Below, in pieces: positions 41,136-48,739 of a stretch of DNA of 48,739 nt; position 1 is the first letter of the stretch; the number at the start of each line of letters is the position of its first letter. The stretch covers positions 1-48,739 of the forward strand of contig JAUIKL010000009.1 in the NCBI GenBank assembly GCA_030430625.1, read 5' to 3'. The notes under the pieces are model-generated. The model was not told the DNA's origin. It ran no database searches and was given only the letters and a program-made list of their open reading frames with translations. A program made the translations under genes and the position numbers. This stretch comes from Gemmatimonadota bacterium (GTDB lineage: Bacteria > Gemmatimonadota > Gemmatimonadetes > Longimicrobiales > Gaopeijiaceae).

Positions 41136-42062
41136 CTACCGACCGGAATCGTCCGCGTCGCTCGGCGCGGAGGGGGGCATCGCGTCGAGTGCACCCGACG
41201 CCCCTTCGACGATCCTGATCGGGAAGGCCTCGGACTCGCTTCCGACGTAGAGGGAGCGGTGCGGGAAGGGGATCTCGATTCCCTCCTCGAGGAAACGCGC
41301 CCAGATCTGCTCCTGAATCGAGTTCTTCAGCGCCAGCCAGTTCTCTCGAGTCGTCCAAACCGCGAAGAGCAGATCGATCGAAGACTCGCCGAACAGTTCG
41401 AAGATCACGATGGGCTCCGGCTCCATCAGTGCGATCGGATTGGCAGCCGCCACCTCGAGGAGCACCTGCCGGACCCTCTCCGGGTTCTCCTTGTACGCCA
41501 CGCCGATCTTCACGTCGAGCCGACGGATCGGGAACTTGGTGATATTCGTCACCACGCTCTGCACGAGCGTTTCGTTCGGGATCCGCACGAAGCGGTTGTC
41601 CAGCGTCCTCAGCTTGACCGACATGGTGTCGACGGACAGGACCTGACCGCGCACGTCCCCGACCTGGACCAGATCGTCGACCACGAAAGGCCGCTCGGCG
41701 ATCAGGAAGAGGCCGGCAATCACGTTCGAGACGCTGGTCTGTGACGCGAATCCGACGGCGATGCCCACGACACCCGCGGCACCGAGCAACGGAGTCAGGC
41801 TGAACCCCAATTCGATCATCGTCGCGGCGGCGATCGTGGCCAGGCCCGCGTACAGGAGCAACTTGCCCGCAATCAGGCCGCCCTGAGGACCGAAGCGACT
41901 CGTGCCCCAGCGACGCGCACCCCGTGACAAGGCCATCACCATCGGAATGCCGAGGACCAGCATCGCCGTGGCGCGCACCCATGTCACGGCATCGAGTGCG
42001 GCCAACCCCGGTGTCGCCTCACTCGACTCCTGGGCGAGTCGGAGGAGGTGCAAAGTCGTCAT
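41136..42062 (-). CDS. Small-conductance mechanosensitive channel, MscS family
   Basis: This 308-residue inner-membrane channel has three helices: about 28-46, 65-90, and the pore helix GAAGVVGIAVGFASQTSVSN (about 93-112) with the Gly/Ala packing typical of MscS TM3, followed by VIAGLFLIAERPFVVDDLVQ. The cytoplasmic vestibule domain (GDVRGQVLSVDTMSVKLRTL onward) is complete. It opens when membrane tension rises and releases solutes on hypo-osmotic shock. The ATG overlaps the stop of the DUF432 gene (ATGA), a pairing seen in other genomes. A polar tail (PSAPSDADDSGR) ends the protein. Confidence 0.92.
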   Translation of the reverse strand: MTTLHLLRLAQESSEATPGLAALDAVTWVRATAMLVLGIPMVMALSRGARRWGTSRFGPQGGLIAGKLLLYAGLATIAAATMIELGFSLTPLLGAAGVVGIAVGFASQTSVSNVIAGLFLIAERPFVVDDLVQVGDVRGQVLSVDTMSVKLRTLDNRFVRIPNETLVQSVVTNITKFPIRRLDVKIGVAYKENPERVRQVLLEVAAANPIALMEPEPIVIFELFGESSIDLLFAVWTTRENWLALKNSIQEQIWARFLEEGIEIPFPHRSLYVGSESEAFPIRIVEGASGALDAMPPSAPSDADDSGR

Positions 42063-42814
42063 CTGTCCCCCCAGGCCAGTGCCTTCAGACGGGAGAAGGT
42101 CCGTCCTCTCAACCCGGAGGGAGGCGGTGTTCTCGGCCCGGCCAGCCGCTTCACGGAGGCCGCGGCCCGGGGAGGGCGGCCGGTGTGACGGATCTCACTT
42201 CCCTCGTCCGGTCCGGCATACCGCACCGACACCTCGTCGGTCCACACGCCTGAGTCGGTCGAAAAGAGCGACAGGTAGTCGACTCGGACCGAGAATCGCT
42301 CCACCGGCAGGGCCTGGCTCGACTCGTTCACGAGGTGAAAGGGGCACACGGCCTGGTTCGGGCCGTACGGCTCGGTCGGCACGGCCCGACGCGCCCTCGT
42401 CTCGACCCAGTAGGCCAATTCACCCTCGGTGAAGCCACCCCACCACGTGTCCGACAACACCTCGGACGGGTAGTCGGCCAGCACTTCGACCGCGCCGCCG
42501 ATCGTGGACACCACGCGCACGAACATCGGGATGCCGACGTAGATCTCGGACTCTCCCCGCTGAGGCAGACGATACGGGCGTTCCGGGGCCACCACGATGG
42601 CCCGGTCGGGGAGTGCGGGACGGAGCTCGAAGCGCGTTTCCGGCGCGGCGTGCCAACGGACCCAATCCGAGCTCTCGACCCCGTCGTGTTCGGTGCGGAG
42701 GAGGATCTCGGTCTCCTTCCGGCGCGCATACAGCGTCAGCGGACCGAACGACCAGGCCGACACCTCCTCTCCTGCCCGGAGATCGACCTCTCCCCACTCC
42801 AATGGTGTAGTCAC
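42059..42814 (-). CDS. DUF432 family protein, MscS partner
   Basis: This 251-residue soluble protein matches the DUF432 pattern: a beta-rich body with WVRWHAAPETRFELRPALPD, YVGIPMFVRVV and LSDTWWGGFTEGELAYWVET, and later VNESSQALPVERFSVRVDYL. In archaea and bacteria DUF432 genes commonly sit beside MscS-type channels, and here the stop overlaps the channel's start. No signal peptide or membrane segment is visible, so it probably acts at the cytosolic face; its function is unknown. The C-terminal 60 residues are basic and possibly disordered (RHTGRPPRAAASVKRLAGPR). It is first in the two-gene operon and divergent from tamA. Confidence 0.82.
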   Translation of the reverse strand: MTTPLEWGEVDLRAGEEVSAWSFGPLTLYARRKETEILLRTEHDGVESSDWVRWHAAPETRFELRPALPDRAIVVAPERPYRLPQRGESEIYVGIPMFVRVVSTIGGAVEVLADYPSEVLSDTWWGGFTEGELAYWVETRARRAVPTEPYGPNQAVCPFHLVNESSQALPVERFSVRVDYLSLFSTDSGVWTDEVSVRYAGPDEGSEIRHTGRPPRAAASVKRLAGPRTPPPSGLRGRTFSRLKALAWGDR

Positions 42815-42952
42815 GGACGTAGCCCCCGTTCGGCCCCGGTCGACTCCCCGACCGCCGGCGGGAGTCTAGTGCGCTCCGGGGTTGCGCTTCAATAGCTTGC
42901 ACAACGGATCGCGACTCAGGGTCCACGGATGGACAGCATCGAGGAACCAGGC

Positions 42953-44704
42953 ATGACGATCCGAGGCGCACCCAGGTACGCCGTGTGGGCGTTGGTTTGT
43001 GCTGTGACCTCGGCGGCACCGGCAACGGCTCAAGAGTTCACGGGTCCCGTGTCCGTGGACATCTCCGGGGTCGACGCCGCACAGAGAACGAACGTCGAGG
43101 GGAACCTGAGCCTGGCGCGGCTGGGCGAGCGGACATTGGCCACCGGGCGCCTTCGAGACTACACGGCCCGGGTGTCCGACGAAGTCCGGGAGGCACTCAT
43201 ACCCCTCGGCTACTACGAGGCGAGAGCGGAAACGGACTTCAGCTGGACGGGCTCCCGCTGGAGCGTCTCCGTCGCCGTTGAGCCGGGGCCCCCTGTCCTC
43301 ATCGGCGCGGTCGAGGTCAGCCACGGTCTCGGGAGCGTCGCGGCAACGCGAATGGACCCTCTCCCCGGGCAGCTCGGAATTCAACGGGGCGCGGTGCTGA
43401 ACCACGGGACGTACGAGACCCTCAAGCGGACTCTGCTGGGCACCGCCGTCGACCTCGGATACCTCGAGGCGGCCTTCGACTCGTCCGTCGTACGCGTGGA
43501 CCGCCGAGCAAGGCGTGCCGACATCGTCGTCCTGATGAACCCCGGCCGCCGCTACCTGCTCGGGGAGGTGGTGTTCGAGCAGGACGCGGTGGACCCGAGC
43601 GTGCTGCAGAGGCTCGTCACCTGGCGCCCGGGAGCCCCGTTCGAGGGTCGGCGCCTACTCGAGCTTCAGGAGGCGCTGTCGTCCGAGCCGTACGTGCGAT
43701 CCGTGGAGATCGTGCCCGACCTCGAAGCCGCGCGCGGCGACACGGTGCCGATCCAGACCTTCCTCACGATGGAGAGACCCGAGAGGTACTCGATCGGCGG
43801 GGGCTACGGCAGCGACACCGGTCCACGTGCTACGCTGTCGGCAGAGTTCCGGCGTCTGAACCGACGTGGACACAGCGCCGAGGCCGACTTGAGGGTCTCC
43901 ATCGTCGAACGCCGTGCGACGGGGCGATGGCTCGTGCCCCTCCGCGGCCGGCGTGCCAGCCTGCTGACCTTCTCCGGAGGCTTCGCCGACCTCACGCCCG
44001 AGACGAGCGACACGCAGACCTTCTTCGGGTCGGCTGCGGTCAGTGGACTGATGGGACCGTGGCGCACCGAGGTCACGCTCGGCCTTCAGCGGTCCGACTT
44101 CGAGGTGGGAAGCGACAACGGGATCACGACCCTCCTGCTGGCCGGTCTGGGTGTGACCCGAATCCGAGCCGACGATCGACTCGACCCCACGCGAGGGAGC
44201 CTTCTGCGACTGCGCGGCCGTGTCGGACCCGATGTCTGGCTCAGCGAGGCCAGCGTGCTCGAGTTGGGCTTCGAGGGGAGAATCGTCCGCTCTCCGACCC
44301 CACGCACACGGGTCCGAGCGCGGGTCGAAGTCGGCTATCTGGATACGAACGCCTTCTCACGTCTCCCCGGTACCCTCCGGTACTTCGCGGGCGGCGACAG
44401 GAGTGTGCGCGGCTACAGCTACCGGACGCTCGGCCCCATCGACTCCGAAGGCCGACCCGTCGGCGGAGACCGACTGGGGGCGGCGAGCGTCGAAGGGGAG
44501 TTCCGCATCTGGCCCGCGGTGGGCTTCGCCCTCTTCACGGACGCCGGCAACGCGGGGCGGGGAGAGATTCCCTACCCGAAGGTCGGCGCGGGATTCGGCC
44601 TTCGATGGAGGGCGCCGATCGGGATGGTCCGCCTCGACCTGGCCTGGGCCGTCACGGAGAGCGGCGGACCGAAGTTCCACCTGACGCTGGGGCCCGAGCT
44701 TTGA
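42953..44704 (+). CDS. tamA: TamA-like Omp85 outer-membrane translocation protein
   Basis: This outer-membrane protein of 583 residues has a signal peptide (WALVCAVTSAAPATAQ), then two to three POTRA-like domains (about 35-280, with ALIPLGYYEARAETDF-type strands and YLLGEVVFEQD), then a 16-strand-type barrel. The Omp85 lid signature appears as RYFAGGDRSVRGYSYRTLGP (about 475-495). TamA works with TamB in lipid or autotransporter export to the outer membrane; the tamB gene overlaps its stop codon. The ATG at 42953 is preferred, with GAGGAA six bases before it; an in-frame ATG at 42929 would add eight residues. The C-terminus ends FHLTLGPEL, lacking the usual terminal Phe. Confidence 0.9.
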   Translation: MTIRGAPRYAVWALVCAVTSAAPATAQEFTGPVSVDISGVDAAQRTNVEGNLSLARLGERTLATGRLRDYTARVSDEVREALIPLGYYEARAETDFSWTGSRWSVSVAVEPGPPVLIGAVEVSHGLGSVAATRMDPLPGQLGIQRGAVLNHGTYETLKRTLLGTAVDLGYLEAAFDSSVVRVDRRARRADIVVLMNPGRRYLLGEVVFEQDAVDPSVLQRLVTWRPGAPFEGRRLLELQEALSSEPYVRSVEIVPDLEAARGDTVPIQTFLTMERPERYSIGGGYGSDTGPRATLSAEFRRLNRRGHSAEADLRVSIVERRATGRWLVPLRGRRASLLTFSGGFADLTPETSDTQTFFGSAAVSGLMGPWRTEVTLGLQRSDFEVGSDNGITTLLLAGLGVTRIRADDRLDPTRGSLLRLRGRVGPDVWLSEASVLELGFEGRIVRSPTPRTRVRARVEVGYLDTNAFSRLPGTLRYFAGGDRSVRGYSYRTLGPIDSEGRPVGGDRLGAASVEGEFRIWPAVGFALFTDAGNAGRGEIPYPKVGAGFGLRWRAPIGMVRLDLAWAVTESGGPKFHLTLGPEL

Positions 44705-47700
44705 GCGCTCCGGATCGCGATCGGGGTCGTCGACGATCCCACCGTCGGTGGGTCGGGGTGGGGATCCTCGCCGTCGTGGCACTCCTCGGTGTCGGGCTCG
44801 GCGTGTTGGTCTACACCCCGATCGGCCTTCGCTTTGCCGAGTCCTTCGTCCGGACTCGGATCGGAGCTGTAACGTACGAATCTCTTCGCGGGACGATCGC
44901 AGGACCGATCGACATCGACGGCATCACCGCACCGACCGCCTCGGGGACCTGGTACGTCCGCTCGGCTCGGCTCACATGGAACCCGTGGGCGCTCCTCCGC
45001 CGAACCGTATCGGTCCAGACACTCCGGATCGACGGTGTTCACAGCCGGCCTTCCCCCACGGCGCCGTCGTCCCCGTCCGAGTCCGCACCCGCCTCACCCC
45101 TTCCGATCCCGGTCATCGTCGACTCTCTCATCGTGACGGACCTCGAGCTTCCCCTCGAAGATCCGTTCACGATCCAGTCCGTCACGGCGACCGGGATCGA
45201 AGCGGAGAACGAGGTCGGCTGGGACCGGGTGGTGATACGGTGGGCCGAGGGCGAAGCTTCGGCGGCCGGGTGGGCCCGCCTCGACGGTAGCGAGCGATTC
45301 GCGCTCGACGGGTCGGTGGACGGGGTGCTCGCCGGCCGACGTGTCGTGGCCGACGGAGAGGCGGAGGGTACACTCGACTCGATCGGACTCGCTGTCGAGG
45401 CGCGCGAACCCGTCGCGGGGTCGATCGAGGGTCTGGTGCTCGGCGTACGGGACCGACCCCGCTTCGACGTCGACGTGAGTCTCGAGGCCACGGACCACGC
45501 CGTGCTGGCGGAGCTGACCTCGTTCGACGAACCCGTTCCCGCCGGTCGAACCCGAGCTCGACTCGCTCTGGCAGGGACCCCCACCGACCTTCGAGTCGTC
45601 GGCCGGCTCGACTTCGAGTTGGACGAGTACGGCATGGTAGCCGCGGAGATGGACGGCGTGGTGCGGGACTCACTCGCCGAACTCTCGAGGCTCGTCGTGA
45701 CCCGCGGAGAGCAGCGAGTCGAGGGATCCGGTTCCTCAACCATCCAGGCTCCCTTTCAATTCGATGCCGACGTGCGGTGGCAGGAGGCGGCGTGGCCCCT
45801 CACGGAGCCTACGGTCAGGAGCCGGGAGGGCCGTCTTCGGGTGCGGGGTCGGGCGGACGACTTCTCCGCCGAAGGTCGAGGGCAGTGGAGCCACGTGTCC
45901 GGTATCGAGGGTGCCGTCGTTGGGCGGGCCCGACGAGCGGGTGAGGTGGTCCACGTCGACTCGGTCCTGGTCGACGCCCTCGACGGCGAGATCGTCGGGC
46001 GGGGCCGGGTCACGCTCGGGAACAGGCTCCGGTGGGACGCCACACTTTCGGCCCGGGACGTCTCCACGGCCCGCTGGGCCGAAGAGAACCCCGCCCTTCT
46101 GGGGACACTGTCCGGACGCGGGAGTGTGGCGGGAGCACTCGCGCCGTCCGCCCTCGACCTCCGCGCCACGATCGACACTCTGACCGGAACGATCGGTTCC
46201 GCCGACCTGAACGCCTCTACGTCAGTGCGGGGGCAATTCGTTCGGAGCGGAGACGGCTTCGACCTCGAGCGCAGTCGCGGCACGTTCGATTGGCTCGAAG
46301 CCGAGTGGGGTCCGAACTCGTTGTTCGTGACCGGCGTCTACTCCGACTCCGTCGACGCTCGGGTCACGGTGCGTGCCCCCCGCCTCGAAGAAGTTTGGCC
46401 GGGTGCCTCCGGCGCGCTCGAGTTGGTAGGTCGGGTACGCGGTCCCCGGAGCGGGTTCGGAGTTTCGGTCACCGGATTGGGCACGAGCCTGAGTATCGAC
46501 TCCATCCGGGTCGACACCCTTTCGGCCGACCTGGAGTTGGGGATCGGCGCAGGTGGCGAAGCCACCGGGAGGGTGACTGCGAATGGCCTGGCGTCGGGAA
46601 GTATCGAGGTCGACTCCGTCGCACTCGACCTGACCGGCGTTCGCGACAACCACGACCTCTCGCTCTTCGCAGCGGCCGCGGTGGGCGAGGTCGAAGTCGA
46701 CGCCACAGGAAGTCTCGGCGACTCCGTATGGACCGGAGCGGTCGACGCCTGGGAGTGGCGGCTCGACGGACCCGGCAACTGGGCGCTCGCCGACAGGGCA
46801 GACGTGACCCTGGCGGCTGCTGGCTCGACGATTTCCGGCGCGTGTTGGGCTTCGGGGTCGGCGCGTGTTTGTGTAGACGGCTCGAGGGAAGCTGACCAGA
46901 GCGTCCGGGTTCGGGCAGCCGCAGAACGCATCCCACTCCAGAGTCTGGCGACAGTCCGATTCCCACAGACCCGTTGGGAGGGGACGGGGTCCACATTCCT
47001 GGATCTGGAGATCGATGCCGACGGAAGGGTCCTGCTGGACAGTCGCACCGATGTGAGCGCGGGTCGACTGATCCTGCCCGCCACAGCCGGTGCGAGGACG
47101 TTCGACTTTCCGGCGTCGACGTTCGTGGCCGCTGCCGATTCGTCGGGCGGAAGCGCTTCGGGTGCCTTCGTCTTGAACGACCCCCAGTCCGGTGAGGTCG
47201 CTCGGTTCTCGATCGACGCCGAGACCACGACTCGCCTGGCTCTCGATACGAACTGGCCCGCCCTACCCGTACAGGCGGCTGTCGAGGCCCAGGTCGACCT
47301 GCCCGCAGCCACGGCCCGCGACCTCCCCGTCAGCCTCGACTCCCTTCAAGGCCGGGTCGACGTCGATTTCGACGTGACCGGCACCCTCGGCGAACCGCTC
47401 GTCGAGGGATACGCACGGTGGGTCGGGGGAAGCTTCGTCGCGCCGACGGTGGGTGCGCGCGTCACCGAGATCGACATCGAGGCCTCGGGCGCCGGGCTCG
47501 AAGGACTCGTCGTGAACGGATCGTTCCGCGCCGGCGGGTCGGGAAGGATCGAGGGCGTCGTACCGCTCCGGCAGGACGCCGACGGGCGCCTCCGTATCGT
47601 CGGCGAAGGACTGCGCCTCGCGTCCATGCCCGACCTCACGATCGAGTCCGACCTCGACCTGGCCACCGCTGTGACAGCTGATTCCCTGCGGGTCACGGGG

Positions 47701-48525
47701 CGAGTCGACGTGACCCGGGCGTCCGTCGAGTTGGCGGAGATCGCGACCGGTGTCGTGCGACCGTCGGTCGATGTGGTCGTGGTCGACGACACCGCCTCCG
47801 TCAGTCGGGTTCGAGCCGCGACGACCGATCTCCGACTCACACTCGGCGACTCCGTGTCCTTCCGCGGCTTCGGTGTCGAGGCCCGGCCGGCCGGATCGAT
47901 CACCGTGCGCGGCCCGATGGCCGCGCCGGTGGCCAGTGGTGAGATCAGCCTCAGCGACGGGACGTACCGCGCCTTCGGTCAGCAGTTGGATATCGACCGG
48001 GGGCGATTCCTCTTTGCCGGAGGTCCGTTGATGGATCCCGGCCTGGACGTCCGAGCGGGCCGGGAGGCGCCCGACGGCGTGGTGGCCGGCGTGGAGGTCT
48101 CGGGGACACTCCGCAGCCCCGTGCTGTCGGTGTACTCGACGCCGACGATGACCGAGGCCGAAGCCCTTTCCTACGTGGTGCTGGGGCGGCCACTCTCGGA
48201 CGCGGGCTCGACCGAGGACGGGCGACTGGTCAACGCCGCCGCCACGCTCGGGTTGCGACGCAGCAACGCCATTACGAGCCGCATCGCGCCCCTACTCGGG
48301 CTGTCCGAAGTCAGGGTCGACGCCGACGGCCCCCTCGAGGAGGCGTCCCTCGTGGCCGGGCGCCAATTCTCGAGCAAGCTGTACGTGTCGTACGGAGTCG
48401 GTCTCTTCCAGCCGGTGAGCACATTCCGAATCCGCTACCTCCTGTCACGCAGATGGACCGTGCTGGCGGAGAGTGGGGCCGCCACCGGCGCCGACCTCCT
48501 GTTCAGGATCGAGCGGGGTCGCTGA
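44701..48525 (+). CDS. tamB: TamB-like periplasm-spanning protein
   Basis: This protein of about 1274 residues is anchored by one helix near the N-terminus (GVGILAVVALLGVGLGVLVY) after a strongly basic stretch. The long middle is repetitive beta sequence (alternating D/V/R/L with DLELPLEDPF-type strands), as in the AsmA/TamB/VPS13-like beta-groove proteins that bridge the periplasm. The end is the conserved TamB (DUF490) domain: FLFAGGPLMDPGLDVRAGRE, YSTPTMTEAEALSYVVLGRP, LGLRRSNAIT, ending RYLLSRRWTVLAESG...LLFRIERGR. The start is a TTG at 44701 overlapping the tamA stop as TTGA; it keeps the basic segment before the helix, whereas a later GTG (44758) would lose it. The open frame upstream is antisense-like sequence inside tamA. 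Confidence 0.9.
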   Translation: MSAPDRDRGRRRSHRRWVGVGILAVVALLGVGLGVLVYTPIGLRFAESFVRTRIGAVTYESLRGTIAGPIDIDGITAPTASGTWYVRSARLTWNPWALLRRTVSVQTLRIDGVHSRPSPTAPSSPSESAPASPLPIPVIVDSLIVTDLELPLEDPFTIQSVTATGIEAENEVGWDRVVIRWAEGEASAAGWARLDGSERFALDGSVDGVLAGRRVVADGEAEGTLDSIGLAVEAREPVAGSIEGLVLGVRDRPRFDVDVSLEATDHAVLAELTSFDEPVPAGRTRARLALAGTPTDLRVVGRLDFELDEYGMVAAEMDGVVRDSLAELSRLVVTRGEQRVEGSGSSTIQAPFQFDADVRWQEAAWPLTEPTVRSREGRLRVRGRADDFSAEGRGQWSHVSGIEGAVVGRARRAGEVVHVDSVLVDALDGEIVGRGRVTLGNRLRWDATLSARDVSTARWAEENPALLGTLSGRGSVAGALAPSALDLRATIDTLTGTIGSADLNASTSVRGQFVRSGDGFDLERSRGTFDWLEAEWGPNSLFVTGVYSDSVDARVTVRAPRLEEVWPGASGALELVGRVRGPRSGFGVSVTGLGTSLSIDSIRVDTLSADLELGIGAGGEATGRVTANGLASGSIEVDSVALDLTGVRDNHDLSLFAAAAVGEVEVDATGSLGDSVWTGAVDAWEWRLDGPGNWALADRADVTLAAAGSTISGACWASGSARVCVDGSREADQSVRVRAAAERIPLQSLATVRFPQTRWEGTGSTFLDLEIDADGRVLLDSRTDVSAGRLILPATAGARTFDFPASTFVAAADSSGGSASGAFVLNDPQSGEVARFSIDAETTTRLALDTNWPALPVQAAVEAQVDLPAATARDLPVSLDSLQGRVDVDFDVTGTLGEPLVEGYARWVGGSFVAPTVGARVTEIDIEASGAGLEGLVVNGSFRAGGSGRIEGVVPLRQDADGRLRIVGEGLRLASMPDLTIESDLDLATAVTADSLRVTGRVDVTRASVELAEIATGVVRPSVDVVVVDDTASVSRVRAATTDLRLTLGDSVSFRGFGVEARPAGSITVRGPMAAPVASGEISLSDGTYRAFGQQLDIDRGRFLFAGGPLMDPGLDVRAGREAPDGVVAGVEVSGTLRSPVLSVYSTPTMTEAEALSYVVLGRPLSDAGSTEDGRLVNAAATLGLRRSNAITSRIAPLLGLSEVRVDADGPLEEASLVAGRQFSSKLYVSYGVGLFQPVSTFRIRYLLSRRWTVLAESGAATGADLLFRIERGR

Positions 48526-48575
48526 CGGAATCAGATGCGTGACCGCGATCCACCGATCGAGTAAATTTCGTCATC

Positions 48576-48739
48576 ATGGTCCGCATCCCGAGTCGCGTTT
48601 GGCTGCTCTTCGGTTGGGCCTCCCTGGTCGGGTCGACTTCGCTGTGGATGGAGAGCGAGACGAGTCGACTCCTGAGGGGCCGGAGCGAAGCATTGCGCAC
48701 CGGCGCCCCCGCGGTCGCAGCCGGCGAACGACTCCTGGC
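48576..48739 (+). CDS. Start of an exported or membrane-anchored protein (cut by window end)
   Basis: Only 54 codons are visible. The ATG at 48576 opens a frame to the window end: MVRIPSRVWLLFGWASLVGS, followed by a hydrophilic, Arg/Glu/Ala-rich part (MESETSRLLRGRSEAL). Basic residues followed by a hydrophobic core suggest a signal peptide or anchor. It lies 50 bases after tamB on the same strand. The family cannot be told from this fragment. Confidence 0.6.
   Translation, partial: MVRIPSRVWLLFGWASLVGSTSLWMESETSRLLRGRSEALRTGAPAVAAGERLL

Overview
The window is a gene-dense, high-GC stretch from a diderm (LPS-type envelope) bacterium: about 37 protein genes, no rRNA or tRNA genes, no insertion sequences, no CRISPR and no gene-free stretch longer than 300 bases. 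Envelope genes (TamA/TamB, a DUF5916 barrel protein, a TonB-receptor-like protein, a PgaA-like porin, a NatAB-type ABC exporter, many lipoproteins) and the protein style (YpdA, amidohydrolases with signal peptides, GTG/TTG starts, tight 1-17 base overlaps) suggest an environmental lineage such as Gemmatimonadota. That placement is an inference and is not proven by any marker here.

Layout. (1) 1-6034, minus strand: a poly-N-acetylglucosamine-like exopolysaccharide operon. It starts with a three-domain regulator that looks enzymatically dead (KaiC-like, receiver-like and GGDEF-like), followed by a PgaA-like TPR/barrel porin, a PgaC-like synthase, a small membrane protein and a membrane-anchored gene cut by the window edge. 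(2) 6213-9862, minus: a cupredoxin overlapping a class III adenylate cyclase that continues in one reading frame into an outer-membrane beta-barrel. (3) 10004-13743: two adjacent paralogous unknown proteins, an ABC-2 exporter pair and an AbrB-type small regulator. (4) 13757-16211, minus: a LuxE-LuxC acyl-reduction pair without luciferase. (5) 16301-20672: a DUF5916 outer-membrane protein, a D-aminoacylase-type amidohydrolase and a coiled-coil small protein. (6) 20746-23102: a redox group with a YpdA-type flavoprotein reductase, a small lipoprotein and a lipoprotein peroxiredoxin whose active-site codon is UGA. (7) 23244-29373: a TonB-receptor-like protein, YgfZ, a SirB1-type protein and selenophosphate synthetase SelD, which also carries an in-frame UGA at its active-site position. 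(8) 29389-35335: Lon protease with a lysine-rich tail, then an MBL-fold hydrolase / gamma-glutamyltransferase-like / NUDIX operon. (9) 35422-42814: an amidohydrolase with an NTF2-like tail, an NTF2-like lipoprotein, ETF-quinone oxidoreductase, a MoxR/ChlI-like AAA ATPase, and an MscS channel with its DUF432 partner. (10) 42953 to the end: tamA-tamB and the start of another gene.

The most striking content is the selenocysteine evidence. Two separate genes, a peroxiredoxin and selD, are each interrupted by a single in-frame TGA exactly where the family has its catalytic Cys/Sec, and each has a hairpin just downstream. A tool that reads TGA as stop would split the first gene into two fragments and truncate the second. 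The second notable item is the cyclase/beta-barrel fusion, which joins inner-membrane signalling to an outer-membrane domain across a signal-peptide-like helix.
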